This document shows, piece by piece, positions 36,763-45,105 of a stretch of 64,000 nucleotides of DNA. The number at the start of each line of letters is the position of its first letter. The stretch's first letter is position 1. The stretch is from RHLJ01 sp963974345. GTDB lineage: Bacteria; Bacteroidota; Rhodothermia; Balneolales; Balneolaceae. Position numbers and translations under genes: made by a program. The stretch is from assembly GCA_963974345.1 (NCBI GenBank), contig CAXBBW010000008.1:1-64000 (forward strand). Reading direction: 5' to 3'. The notes beneath the pieces were generated by a model. It was not told the DNA's origin, did not search any database, and worked only from the letters and a program-made list of their open reading frames with translations.

Positions 36763-37659
36763 ATGAAATCAGATATTAAAACACCCAATGAGCTAAAAGA
36801 AACCGTACGACAAAAATATAGTCAGATTAGTGAACAAGGCGCCGAATATAATGCTCGGACTTGTTGTGGTGCAGGTGGTGAATCTACTAAAGTTTATAAT
36901 ATCATGACCGACGATTATAGTGAAATGGAAGGATATAATTCCGAAGCCGATTTAGGATTAGGTTGTGGGTTACCAACTCAGTTTGCAAAAATTAGTCAAG
37001 GTGATACCGTAATCGATTTAGGCTCTGGAGCTGGAAATGATTGCTTTGTTGCTCGCCATGAAACTGGTGCCGAAGGTAAAGTAATAGGAATCGACTTTAC
37101 GGAATCAATGATTAACAGAGCTCGGGAAAATGCTGATAAATTGGGCTATAATAATGTAGAATTCCGTTTTGGAGATATTGATGAAATGCCGGTTTCTGAT
37201 GCAGTTGCTGATGTAATTGTTAGTAATTGTGTATTAAATTTAGTCCCGGATAAACCCAAAGTTTTTTCTGAAATACAACGCGTTCTTAAACCTGGTGGAC
37301 ATTTCAGTATTTCCGATATTGTACTAGAAGGGAATCTGCCATCCGCTCTTAAAAATGATGCGGAAATGTATGCAGGTTGTGTTGCAGGAGCTATCCAAAA
37401 GCAAACGTATATGAACTTCATTAAAGATGCTGGCTTTGAGAATATTGTTATTCAAAAAGAAAAGCCCATCCAGATTCCAGATGATATTTTAAATCAATAT
37501 TTAAATGAGACGGAAATTACAGAATTCAATTCTGGCTCTATCGGCATTTCCAGTATCACTGTTTTCGCGCGAAAACCTAAAGGCGAAGCGCATGCTGTTA
37601 ATATTATCTCACCTGTTAAAAGTGCTGTATCGAGTTGTTCTGGGGATGGATGTTGTTAA
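36763..37659 (+). CDS. arsM: Arsenite S-adenosylmethionine methyltransferase
   Basis: This 298-residue enzyme methylates As(III) to mono-, di- and trimethyl species. It has the SAM motif VIDLGSGAGND and FRFGDIDEMP. The three conserved As-binding cysteines are at Cys68 (GCGLP), Cys156 (NCVLNL) and Cys206 (AGCVAG). A further pair, Cys34-Cys35, and a C-terminal CSGDGCC tail are also seen. The ATG at 36763 is one base after the arsR stop. An upstream TTG in frame overlaps arsR and is less likely. No efflux pump or arsenate reductase is adjacent. Confidence 0.92.
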   Translation: MKSDIKTPNELKETVRQKYSQISEQGAEYNARTCCGAGGESTKVYNIMTDDYSEMEGYNSEADLGLGCGLPTQFAKISQGDTVIDLGSGAGNDCFVARHETGAEGKVIGIDFTESMINRARENADKLGYNNVEFRFGDIDEMPVSDAVADVIVSNCVLNLVPDKPKVFSEIQRVLKPGGHFSISDIVLEGNLPSALKNDAEMYAGCVAGAIQKQTYMNFIKDAGFENIVIQKEKPIQIPDDILNQYLNETEITEFNSGSIGISSITVFARKPKGEAHAVNIISPVKSAVSSCSGDGCC

Positions 37660-37683
37660 TAGGAATTCATCCTGTAACAAATT

Positions 37684-38193
37684 TTAATTCCCTCTTCTAG
37701 GAGAATCAGGTGGACCGCTAGAACTAGGTCCGCCTCTCCTATTCTCTAAGTTGATCATCGTTCTCATTGTTTTCCTAAATGCTTCCTTTTGATCTTCTCT
37801 TAGGTTCGAACTCAATGCTCGAAAATGGTTAAAGTTCATTCTTTCTAAAGCCTCGTGCCCTTTTCCAATTTCAGCAACTAATGAATCTACTTTTTGGTCA
37901 TTCCCTGATTGCAATTCCATAAATAGCATCCGTTTAGACTGCTGGATATTTTGAAATATATCAGACACATTCGTTCTATACTCGTCTCTTAATTTCTTAA
38001 ACGTATCCATTTGTTCTCTGGATAAATTTAATTCTCTCTCAAAGGGTTGAAAAGTTCGTTGTCCACGGTTATTAAAATCTGTGATATTTCTAGGTGGTTT
38101 TAAGTACCAAACAGATCCAATTACTGCAATATTCAAAATTAGCATGCTTATAAAGCCAATCAACAAAAACCTGTATTTGTTCTTAGAATCCAT
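37684..38193 (-). CDS. Membrane-anchored Spy/CpxP-like protein
   Basis: This 169-residue protein has an N-terminal membrane anchor (about 8-29) and a periplasmic helical domain with LNLSREQMDTFKKLRDEY and a second LREDQKEAFRKTMRTM. These two LTxxQ-like segments mark the Spy/CpxP/heavy-metal-resistance group of envelope chaperone-sensors. The tail is rich in R, G, P and S. The ATG at 38193 has GGAG six bases upstream and follows the previous stop by one base. In-frame starts at 38205 and 38229 would overlap it. It is the last gene of the sigma factor unit. Confidence 0.75.
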   Translation of the reverse strand: MDSKNKYRFLLIGFISMLILNIAVIGSVWYLKPPRNITDFNNRGQRTFQPFERELNLSREQMDTFKKLRDEYRTNVSDIFQNIQQSKRMLFMELQSGNDQKVDSLVAEIGKGHEALERMNFNHFRALSSNLREDQKEAFRKTMRTMINLENRRGGPSSSGPPDSPRRGN

Positions 38194-38194
38194 T

Positions 38195-38533
38195 TCATTC
38201 TCCATTTTCTGTATAAAGGACTGGTACATCCATTAGATAATCATCATAACCAGTCGTTAATTCTGTACCTGTTGAAGTATCTTCTTCTGATTGTAGATAC
38301 GTATTTACAGAAACGATATTTACTGTTATTAGAAGTAGCAATGCTACTGCACTCAAAGCTAATTGTGGTTCAAATAAGAAAGCTAACACCCCTCTTTTTT
38401 GAGATTGTTCTTTATCCAATTTTGCTTCTAATCGAGTATAGAAAAAAGGCTTTGTTTTAGCAGGCTCTAAACCATCCAACGACTGCATTGTTTTAAGGAC
38501 TTCTTTTTCTATATCTGCTTTACTTTTCTTCAT
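38195..38533 (-). CDS. Single-pass membrane protein, probable anti-sigma partner
   Basis: This 112-residue protein has a cytoplasmic helical region (about 1-60, with ADIEKEVLKTMQSLDGLEPAK and PFFYTRLEAKL), one membrane helix (about 61-83) and a short outer tail. It lacks a recognisable zinc anti-sigma motif. The size, topology and position right after an ECF sigma gene fit an anti-sigma factor. The ATG at 38533 is preferred over a TTG abutting the sigma stop codon. Confidence 0.6.
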   Translation of the reverse strand: MKKSKADIEKEVLKTMQSLDGLEPAKTKPFFYTRLEAKLDKEQSQKRGVLAFLFEPQLALSAVALLLLITVNIVSVNTYLQSEEDTSTGTELTTGYDDYLMDVPVLYTENGE

Positions 38534-38566
38534 AATTTGAACCTTTGTTAAATTGAAGTCATCCAA

Positions 38567-39148
38567 TTAATCTTTTTGTGAGTTATAAAATGCATATAAA
38601 TCAACTTTAAGATTTTCTTTTGCCCTGTGTATTAATGCTTCTACAGAAGCGGAGCTCTTTTGCATAATGTCTGCTATTTCTTTTGTTTTCAACCCTTCAA
38701 CCTTACTTAGCGTAAATGCTATATTCTGATTTTTTGGAAGTCGACCAATAGCCGTTAATAATACATTTGCTCTTTCTTTATTCTCTAAATCAACGCCTGG
38801 ATGTCCCAAAGAACTTGAATCTTGAATCTCATTTATGTCATCATTTGAGTTCATTAAGGCTTTAAAGAATCCGAATCTTTTCTGACGTTTTCTATGCCTG
38901 ATTAATTCTAACGATTTATTAACTGCAATTCTATATACCCAGGTGCTTAAATTAGCATTTTCGTTGAATGAATCTATTGAGTTATATACTTCCATAAAAA
39001 CTTCCTGAGTTACATCTTCCGCATCTTCGAGATTATGAAGAAAGCCTATTGTTGTATTATAGACCTGATCCTTGTGTGCTTCTACAAATTGCTTAAACGT
39101 GGCACGATCACCACGTTTAAGCTTAGAGATTAACATATTATCTTTCAA
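38567..39148 (-). CDS. ECF-type RNA polymerase sigma factor
   Basis: This 193-residue sigma-70 family protein has region 2 (about 25-90, HNLEDAEDVTQEVFMEVYNSI and STWVYRIAVNKSLELIRHRKR) and region 4 (about 125-180, LPKNQNIAFTLSKVEGLKTKEIADIM, SVEALIHRAKENLK). It has no region 1.1 or 3, as usual for ECF sigma factors. It is followed by the probable anti-sigma and a Spy-like gene. A second Spy-like gene lies upstream. Together they form an envelope-stress module. Confidence 0.9.
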   Translation of the reverse strand: MKDNMLISKLKRGDRATFKQFVEAHKDQVYNTTIGFLHNLEDAEDVTQEVFMEVYNSIDSFNENANLSTWVYRIAVNKSLELIRHRKRQKRFGFFKALMNSNDDINEIQDSSSLGHPGVDLENKERANVLLTAIGRLPKNQNIAFTLSKVEGLKTKEIADIMQKSSASVEALIHRAKENLKVDLYAFYNSQKD

Positions 39149-39228
39149 TTGTAGAACACTTCATTAAAATTATTTCGAATAATCTAAAACTTTAAGATCA
39201 TCCAAAAAATTTAGTTTATCTATTACTT

Positions 39229-39750
39229 TTAATTACGTGGTTGAGGGCCATTTCTTGGACCGCGTTGTCCACCTCTTTCACCAAGTCCTTTTGGTCCTTT
39301 ATTCCTACGCATAGATATAGTATCGAACTTTAGCTTTTGCTCATCGGTTAACAATGCTCGTATTTTCGAATGTGTTTCTAATCTATTAATAGCGATCTCA
39401 GTTTTCAAATCGCCAATTTCTTCAACTACTTTTGAAGCTGCTTTAAAATCAGCGTTTTCTCCCGTAGTAAGTGTTTTAAGTTTAGCTTCTTTTTCATTCA
39501 ATTGATTTTGAATGCTAAGCATCGCTTTTTGAGTCTCCAGATGTAGTTGCTTCACTTGCTCTTGTTGATCTTCTGTAAGATCTAAAGCACGCATCATTTG
39601 TTCTGGACCTCTTTCTGCATTGCCTCGATTGAACTGAGCTTGAGGATTTTGTTGTTGAGCATCACCTCTTAGAGGTCTTCCTTGTGCAAATACATCTGTT
39701 GTTAAAAGTACTAAAGCTACTAGTATTGTTGTGGGGATTAGTTTTTTCAT
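39229..39750 (-). CDS. Secreted Spy/CpxP-like LTxxQ protein
   Basis: This 173-residue protein has a signal peptide (1-22, VFAQ) and a helical LTxxQ domain. Its first motif is LDLTEDQQEQVKQLH and the second is LLTDEQKLKFDTI. The C-terminus is rich in G, R and P. It should act as a periplasmic chaperone or metal-linked stress protein. It lies 80 bases upstream of the sigma gene on the same strand. It has the same overall plan as the protein at 37684, but is secreted rather than anchored. Confidence 0.8.
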   Translation of the reverse strand: MKKLIPTTILVALVLLTTDVFAQGRPLRGDAQQQNPQAQFNRGNAERGPEQMMRALDLTEDQQEQVKQLHLETQKAMLSIQNQLNEKEAKLKTLTTGENADFKAASKVVEEIGDLKTEIAINRLETHSKIRALLTDEQKLKFDTISMRRNKGPKGLGERGGQRGPRNGPQPRN

Positions 39751-39856
39751 TTCTTTGTCTCTTTGTGATTATTGTTGGTTGTCATTTTGTTAGATGCCAA
39801 CCATTCAAAAAACCTTCACTTTTTATTTTATTAGTTGAAAATTAATTCAAGTACAT

Positions 39857-39890
39857 AAAAAAAGAGACAATATTAGAATATTGCCTCTTT
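39857..39890 (-). terminator. Rho-independent terminator after the DUF5777 gene
   Basis: On the minus strand AAAGAGGCAATATT pairs with AATATTGTCTCTTT (one mismatch) and is followed by a run of T. It ends the cytochrome/YceI/DUF5777 unit and separates it from the Spy-like gene. Confidence 0.8.
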
Positions 39891-39977
39891 TAGATTTCTT
39901 TTAACAATTATGTTTTTTGCTTTAATAAGTCGCTAATAGTAGGATTGGTTCTCTTTTTCTATAATTCAATTATGAAC

Positions 39978-40832
39978 TCAAAGCCCAAAAACTCGGTTTA
40001 CGTTAAATCCGATTCTAAAATCTGAGGTAAAGAAATCATCTGTGGTTCTGGCTAATAAGTGTTGTTCGGTAAACCATTCTCCACTCATTAAAAATATTTG
40101 GAATACATGTCCGCCAGTATCAATCTGCCAAGAAACTGCAGCGGGATTTAATGTTCCAGGGGTTCGATCTCCCAATACTACATAATATTCAAAGGAAAAT
40201 GAATGGTGGAGATTCAATCTATACTCTCCCCCGAATCCTGTTCCAAAGTGAGTATGTTCGATTTGTTGATTTGGTACTTCCAATACAACGGTATTAAAAT
40301 GAGAAATCATAGGAGCAACTTGAAAACTGAATTTTTCGCTGAATTTTCGTGCTACAGTAATAGAACCGAAGGTGTTGAGGCGCTCTTGAAAGGTAAAGTC
40401 GAATCGATTTTCTTCCTGAGTATTAATACCAATATCTCCTTTAATCGACACTTCAACAGGTATCTTTCCAGATTTCATTTGGTTAAGAACGGTGTATTTA
40501 AAGCGTAGGTCTACATTATCTTCACGACTTGTTCTTCCTATACCTACCGAGAGTTTATCTGTAATTCCATAATCTATTCCTAAACGCACCGCGGCACCAT
40601 TGTCGAGTCCCCAAAAGTCTTTTAATCCCCCTGAGACTAATCCAAAGTTATGCATGATCGTACTGTTCATATTATTCGCTGCAAGGTTCGAACTTGTGGC
40701 CATCGTGATTAGAGACATCGTAAGAAAGACTTCTTCAGGTGAATCTGTGATGGTTCGCTTACGTTCCATTTGTGCAAAGGCTGACTGTGCACTAAATAGT
40801 AGGATGAATAGAAAATAGAAAAACTTGCTCAT
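39978..40832 (-). CDS. DUF5777 family outer-membrane beta-barrel-like protein
   Basis: This 284-residue protein has a signal peptide (1-20, AFAQ). The rest is dominated by alternating beta strands such as RLGIDYGITDKLSVGIG and GEYRLNLHHSFSFEYYV, and it ends in the aromatic-terminal strand FNVNRVFGL. This suggests an outer-membrane beta-barrel. It matches the DUF5777 pattern with GGHVFQIFLMSGEWFTEQHLL. The function is unknown. It lies three bases after the yceI-type gene. Confidence 0.78.
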   Translation of the reverse strand: MSKFFYFLFILLFSAQSAFAQMERKRTITDSPEEVFLTMSLITMATSSNLAANNMNSTIMHNFGLVSGGLKDFWGLDNGAAVRLGIDYGITDKLSVGIGRTSREDNVDLRFKYTVLNQMKSGKIPVEVSIKGDIGINTQEENRFDFTFQERLNTFGSITVARKFSEKFSFQVAPMISHFNTVVLEVPNQQIEHTHFGTGFGGEYRLNLHHSFSFEYYVVLGDRTPGTLNPAAVSWQIDTGGHVFQIFLMSGEWFTEQHLLARTTDDFFTSDFRIGFNVNRVFGL

Positions 40833-40835
40833 GGC

Positions 40836-41375
40836 TCACTCCTTAATAGTTAGTGTCGCATTAATTTCAATTTCTTGCTCTTGATCTACTTTTATAAATA
40901 GAATTTGTGGAGGCACGATCTCGTAATCTTCAAGAAGAAGAATCCAACCAGCTTTTAGGTATAGATTTTCGCCATCTCGCCTTAAGGTTCCTTCCACTAT
41001 AATCTCTTTTTCTTTCCCATGGATTTTGAACACTCCCTCTACCATAACTTCTTGTTCTGCAGTAGACTCAAGATCAAACTCAGAAGTAAGTTTCCCAAAA
41101 AATTCACCATAAGGATAGTTCTCCGTATCAAGAGTAAGCTTCATATCCTTATCTCTCTTTGCATTTTTTGTATCAAGCGTCTCAAGATCGATGTAGAAAT
41201 CGACTGTGCTATCATCAAAATTAATTAATCCAATTAAAGAATTAGAAGTCCCTGAAAAGTTGTGAAGAGGAACTTTAGAGTAAAAAATAGCAGTACCAGT
41301 TTCGGTATAAAAGCTTTGTGAAAATCCGGAAACAGTTAAACATGTAAATAAAAGAATACTCAGTAATTTTTTCAT
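40836..41375 (-). CDS. YceI family periplasmic protein
   Basis: This 179-residue protein has a signal peptide (1-19, GFSQ) and the lipocalin-like YceI fold. Family members bind polyisoprenoid or similar lipids. Typical elements are TAIFYSKVPLHNFSGTSNSL and KLTLDTENYPYGEFFGKLTS. It is the middle gene of a cytochrome-YceI-DUF5777 unit that recurs in Bacteroidota. The role is probably in electron transport or lipid handling, and unproven. Confidence 0.85.
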   Translation of the reverse strand: MKKLLSILLFTCLTVSGFSQSFYTETGTAIFYSKVPLHNFSGTSNSLIGLINFDDSTVDFYIDLETLDTKNAKRDKDMKLTLDTENYPYGEFFGKLTSEFDLESTAEQEVMVEGVFKIHGKEKEIIVEGTLRRDGENLYLKAGWILLLEDYEIVPPQILFIKVDQEQEIEINATLTIKE

Positions 41376-41384
41376 ACGGTTTTC

Positions 41385-41795
41385 CTAGTTATTTGTAGCG
41401 CCTTCGTTAATCCAAGTGCGAATAGTTTCGATTTGTGTACTAGATAATGGGCTTGAGCCAATCGGCATTCTAGAACCGTGATCTGGTGATGGCTCTAGCT
41501 TATCAACCAAACCGCTAGCGTCTGCGTCATTTGGTACTACTAATTGATTTCCGTAATTGTTTCCAACGCTACCCATTAATAACGAGAAAGAAGAAAGATT
41601 TACTCCTCCATTTGAACCATGACAACTGGTACAACTAGAATTAAAAATAGGTTGTACTTGATTTGCATAGCTGACGTTTTCGATTGGATTTTCATCGTCA
41701 TCATCCGGTGCTGATACAAGATTTTCGGTATTGGTTGAACAAGCTAATAATATAAACACGCTACAAAGCAGCATGATGTGAGTAAATTTTTTCAT
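41385..41795 (-). CDS. c-type cytochrome lipoprotein
   Basis: This 136-residue lipoprotein has the lipobox LLACS (Cys19). A single haem-binding motif SCTSCHG (about residue 56) is followed by MPIGSSPLSSTQIETIRTWINEGA, where the Met is the likely second haem ligand. This is the planctomycete-type cytochrome C domain common in Bacteroidota. It is first in a unit with YceI and DUF5777 genes. A TTCGAATA sequence lies about 76 bases upstream (41871-41878). Confidence 0.85.
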   Translation of the reverse strand: MKKFTHIMLLCSVFILLACSTNTENLVSAPDDDDENPIENVSYANQVQPIFNSSCTSCHGSNGGVNLSSFSLLMGSVGNNYGNQLVVPNDADASGLVDKLEPSPDHGSRMPIGSSPLSSTQIETIRTWINEGATNN

Positions 41796-41952
41796 ATCGA
41801 TTTTTAATAGTTATTTAAAAACTGAATATAGATCAATATACAGGATAGGCGTTAGTACAAAAAAGATTAATTCGAATAGATTTACGACAAAAGCTTAACA
41901 AACATGAATACTTACTATCACTTTTCCGACATTCGGGTGTCGAATTGTGCTA

Positions 41953-43614
41953 CTAGAAGTCAGAAGGGCTTATACCGAACTCTCTTTTAAAGCTCTTTGC
42001 GAAGTACGATGGGCTAGTAAAACCGACCTTATAAGAAATCTCAGAGATATTATGTTCTCGCTGAAGTATAAGCTCTTTGGCACGATGTAAACGTACGGAT
42101 GAAATCAATTGATTAGGCGACTTATTAGTTAGGGCTTTAAGTTTACGTTGCAGTTGCCGTTCACTCATCCCAACTTCTTTACTAAGTATTCCTACACTAA
42201 AAGAATCTGTTGCTAAGTGGGAATCAATAACTTGTAGTACTCTTTCAATTAAAGACCCTTTTTGAGAAAGCTGTTTATACATAAAATTTTCCGAATAATA
42301 CCCTGCCGAATAACTATCAGAGGCACTATATAATGAAAACCTTTCTCCTGATTGTATTTCAAATATTTCTTTATATAGTGAAAAACTCAACCCTGCACCT
42401 GATAACAAGTTTTTTACCGTTTGAGTAACTAACACTTGATTTGGGAGAGCCTGTGTTAAGATGGAATCGAAAAATTGAACAGTCTCATTACTCACAAAAT
42501 GAGCTTCATCAATAGCGGCTTCTTTAACATGAACACCCACTGAAAACTTAATGCCAATAAAACTCATTGCATCTACTAATTCTATACTACAATTAGTTGC
42601 TTTACTTGGTCCCTCAAAAATAGCTACAAACCCGTGATTATTAAACTGAATTATTTCTCCTCTGAATTGCCCCACATATTGATTTACAATTTCTTTAATA
42701 CTATAGTTTTCTGTAGCTGAAGATTGAATGCGACCCGCTATAATCGTAAATAATTTCCCATAATACCCTTCCTTAGGTTTTGCATTTAAAATGAATCCTT
42801 TCATTTCATCCAGAATCTCTTGAGTATTACCCACCCAGAATAAATGGTCATCTCCTTCAAACTCGACAAACCGAGCATCAGGAATATGTTTCGCAATAAA
42901 CCTGCCTTCTTCAATTTTTACATCAATATCATTAACTCGTTGCATAATCAAAGCTGGAACTTTTATAGACCCTAAAATATCAATGATGTCGACTTGAGTG
43001 TTCATTTTGGTGAGTACCATAGCTGCACTTGGACTAGCTCCAGACCTAAAATAATTAGCCAACCAATCCATAAAGGTTTTGTCATTGGCTTTGGATGGAG
43101 CTAAAGATTCTAGATTCATCTCACCACTTCCCCAGTTATTTTCAATCATATCGTACACTTGTTGACGTTCTTCGTCGGTAGGTGCCCATGGGTAATCGGG
43201 TGAATATCTACGCTTTGCGAAAATACCAAATGTGATGAGAGAAATTACGCGGTTCGGATAGGTGGCTGCGAATAAAGCCGAAACTGATCCGCCTTCTGAG
43301 TGACCAAATAATACTGCTTCTTTAGAACCAACGGCATCCATTACCGCTCGGATGTCATCCATTCTTTCTTCCAGTGTAGAAAGTTCAACCACGCGATCCG
43401 AAAGCCCAGTACCTCTTTTATCAAATAGAATAACTCTCGCTATTTTCCCTAACTCTTGTAAGAAATCGACCAGCTCGGGACAACCCCACATCCAATCAAT
43501 ATTTGAAATCCACCCTGGAATGTAGACCAAATCTATCGGACCAGAACCAAACACTTGATAAGCAATATTGATACGACCGCTTTTGGTATACTGCGTATTT
43601 GGTTTCGAAAACAT
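41953..43614 (-). CDS. Alpha/beta hydrolase - degenerate cyclase - AraC fusion regulator
   Basis: This 553-residue cytoplasmic protein has three parts. Residues 1-275 form an alpha/beta hydrolase with nucleophile Ser106 (GHSEGG), a candidate Asp in VNDIDVK and a His in GDDHLFW. Residues 285-430 align with class III adenylate cyclases in order (GPSKATNCSIELVDAM, GVHVKEAA, VLVTQTVKNLLSGAGL). The metal-binding FTDIVGST is replaced by FTIIAGRI and the AGDG loop by NNHG, so this domain is probably inactive. Residues 450-553 are an AraC DNA-binding domain with NISEISYKVGFTSPSYFAKSFK. It may be a ligand-sensing regulator. Confidence 0.82.
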   Translation of the reverse strand: MFSKPNTQYTKSGRINIAYQVFGSGPIDLVYIPGWISNIDWMWGCPELVDFLQELGKIARVILFDKRGTGLSDRVVELSTLEERMDDIRAVMDAVGSKEAVLFGHSEGGSVSALFAATYPNRVISLITFGIFAKRRYSPDYPWAPTDEERQQVYDMIENNWGSGEMNLESLAPSKANDKTFMDWLANYFRSGASPSAAMVLTKMNTQVDIIDILGSIKVPALIMQRVNDIDVKIEEGRFIAKHIPDARFVEFEGDDHLFWVGNTQEILDEMKGFILNAKPKEGYYGKLFTIIAGRIQSSATENYSIKEIVNQYVGQFRGEIIQFNNHGFVAIFEGPSKATNCSIELVDAMSFIGIKFSVGVHVKEAAIDEAHFVSNETVQFFDSILTQALPNQVLVTQTVKNLLSGAGLSFSLYKEIFEIQSGERFSLYSASDSYSAGYYSENFMYKQLSQKGSLIERVLQVIDSHLATDSFSVGILSKEVGMSERQLQRKLKALTNKSPNQLISSVRLHRAKELILQREHNISEISYKVGFTSPSYFAKSFKREFGISPSDF

Positions 43615-43696
43615 ACTATTACTGCACTATTTTTAAAATCGATGAATTCAATAATACAGTTTTACAGCGTATTTATTCGAATAATTTGAGGAAGAA

Positions 43697-44302
43697 TTAA
43701 TTCTTAACAACAGGGTATCGTAAAATGGTCTTTAGTTTTTCGGGTGAGGTTTTTGTAGGATCTGACAAATAAATTTCGTGATGAAGACCTTGTATCTTTA
43801 GTCCTTTTTCTAGTACTAAATCTTCCATTTTTTGAATCGTATGGTGTTCTGTAGAGTACGGACCCACATGCAGTGCCTGAACACAAGTTCCTTCAGTCAA
43901 ATTGATAAGGTGTATGTTTTTCACCAGTTCTAATTTCTTTTTTTTGATTACCTCAATCTTAGCTTCTTCAACGAATTCTAAGTTCACAAAACTGGGCATT
44001 CTAATCATCAGTTTCCAATGCCATTCACTTCTTGGAACGTCTAAGGCATGTTTATCACTATTAACCCACCATAATCCTTCAAGCTTAGGAACTCCAAAAT
44101 CCATCCCTAACTTTTTTGATATCTTTTTTACTCCATAAGCCAAAGGGTATAAAGCTTTCACCGATTCTATAAAAATTACCCCGGCTGGTTCTCCCTTTCC
44201 TTCAATACTCAAAAATTGATTTTCTGAGTATTCTCTTATTTCTGGAGTTTGTTTTGCTGAATAATAATTTTTGTCAGTTTTAACTAGATCAAGTTTTTCC
44301 AT
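43697..44302 (-). CDS. GyrI-like small-molecule-binding protein
   Basis: This 201-residue soluble protein of the GyrI-like superfamily has two repeats of a small-molecule-binding fold. The motif LAYGVKKISKKLGMDFGVPKLEG and LHVGPYSTEHHTIQKME are characteristic. The family binds diverse hydrophobic or cationic ligands and some members degrade them. No DNA-binding domain is present. It has a copy of the 18-base motif (44355-44372) 52 bases upstream of its start, in inverted orientation. Confidence 0.78.
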   Translation of the reverse strand: MEKLDLVKTDKNYYSAKQTPEIREYSENQFLSIEGKGEPAGVIFIESVKALYPLAYGVKKISKKLGMDFGVPKLEGLWWVNSDKHALDVPRSEWHWKLMIRMPSFVNLEFVEEAKIEVIKKKKLELVKNIHLINLTEGTCVQALHVGPYSTEHHTIQKMEDLVLEKGLKIQGLHHEIYLSDPTKTSPEKLKTILRYPVVKN

Positions 44303-44354
44303 TATCGATAGGCTTATTTAAAAATGGATTTTACTTCATTTAAATAGAATTCTA

Positions 44355-44372
44355 CATGTCAATTATTGCTTA
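44355..44372 (+). promoter_or_regulatory. 18-bp recurrent motif, copy 1
   Basis: CATGTCAATTATTGCTTA. It differs in one base from the copies at 46611 and 48410. It lies between the GyrI-like gene (start 44302) and the next minus-strand gene. Confidence 0.55.
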
Positions 44373-44404
44373 AACTAGCTGACTGATTTAATCCAACTTT
44401 CATA

Positions 44405-44896
44405 CTATACGTTTGGAAATTCTTCTCTTATTTCTGTTTTATAATCCCAGAAAATATCAACGATGATCCATTGGTCATCAATCTTAGCTAAGTGAATATA
44501 TTCCTTCCAGCGATTGTTTGGATATCCTGTTTCTAAAATTGCGGTAGCTACATTATCATTTAAAGTTATTTCCTTTATCCTATTTTTCTGCATTTCTAAA
44601 GGAAGTGGTTCTTTGTTATTCATTATTTCTCGTAGCGTTTTCTTCGAACACTCTTCACTTAAATTACCGTCTTCATTAATCCCTCTTTTTGAAACTCTGT
44701 CATGTAATACTACTTCCATTTCTTGGTACTGATTAAGAAAAAAGTTTTCGATATATCCTGTTATTACTTTTTCAATTTCTCTTTGGTTTTCAGTAATTGA
44801 ACTCTGTTTCTTAGAAAAGGAAAACTTAGCATAGCTCACTGCTATCATTAACAGTACTATTAAGGGAATAAAATTATATAGACTTGGTCTTTTCAT
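44405..44896 (-). CDS. Membrane-anchored NTF2-like protein
   Basis: This 163-residue protein has one N-terminal membrane helix (about 7-25) and an outer domain that looks NTF2/lumazine-binding-like. It has EVVLHDRVSKRGIN, an internal strand pair VATAILETGYPNNRWKEYIHL and the ending LAKIDDQWIIVDIFWDY. I cannot assign a function. A GTG four codons upstream (44908) is possible, but the ATG at 44896 is preferred. It diverges from the AraC-type regulator at 45106, with a shared 18-base motif between them. Confidence 0.6.
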   Translation of the reverse strand: MKRPSLYNFIPLIVLLMIAVSYAKFSFSKKQSSITENQREIEKVITGYIENFFLNQYQEMEVVLHDRVSKRGINEDGNLSEECSKKTLREIMNNKEPLPLEMQKNRIKEITLNDNVATAILETGYPNNRWKEYIHLAKIDDQWIIVDIFWDYKTEIREEFPNV

Positions 44897-44961
44897 AATT
44901 GGAAACACCAGATTTAAAATTGTTTTCTGGTGTAAGAATACATCAAAATATTCGATCTAAA

Positions 44962-44979
44962 GCTGTCAAATATTGCTCA
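44962..44979 (+). promoter_or_regulatory. 18-bp recurrent motif, copy 2
   Basis: GCTGTCAAATATTGCTCA, with three differences from the consensus. It lies between the divergent genes at 44896 and 45106, 126 bases before the latter's ATG. Confidence 0.5.
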
Positions 44980-45105
44980 TATACAAACCTTCAATTTCCT
45001 ATTTACCCTAATCGAACAATATTAGAATTGTAAATTATCTACAACCTTACCCGTTTTATGTCGTCCTAATAAATGCAGGCTTTAGAATTTTAGACTCTCA
45101 TACAT

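Noticed and set aside
43704..43886. Second minus-strand frame inside the GyrI-like gene
   Set aside because: It is a shadow frame. The GyrI-like frame is intact, so there is no frameshift.
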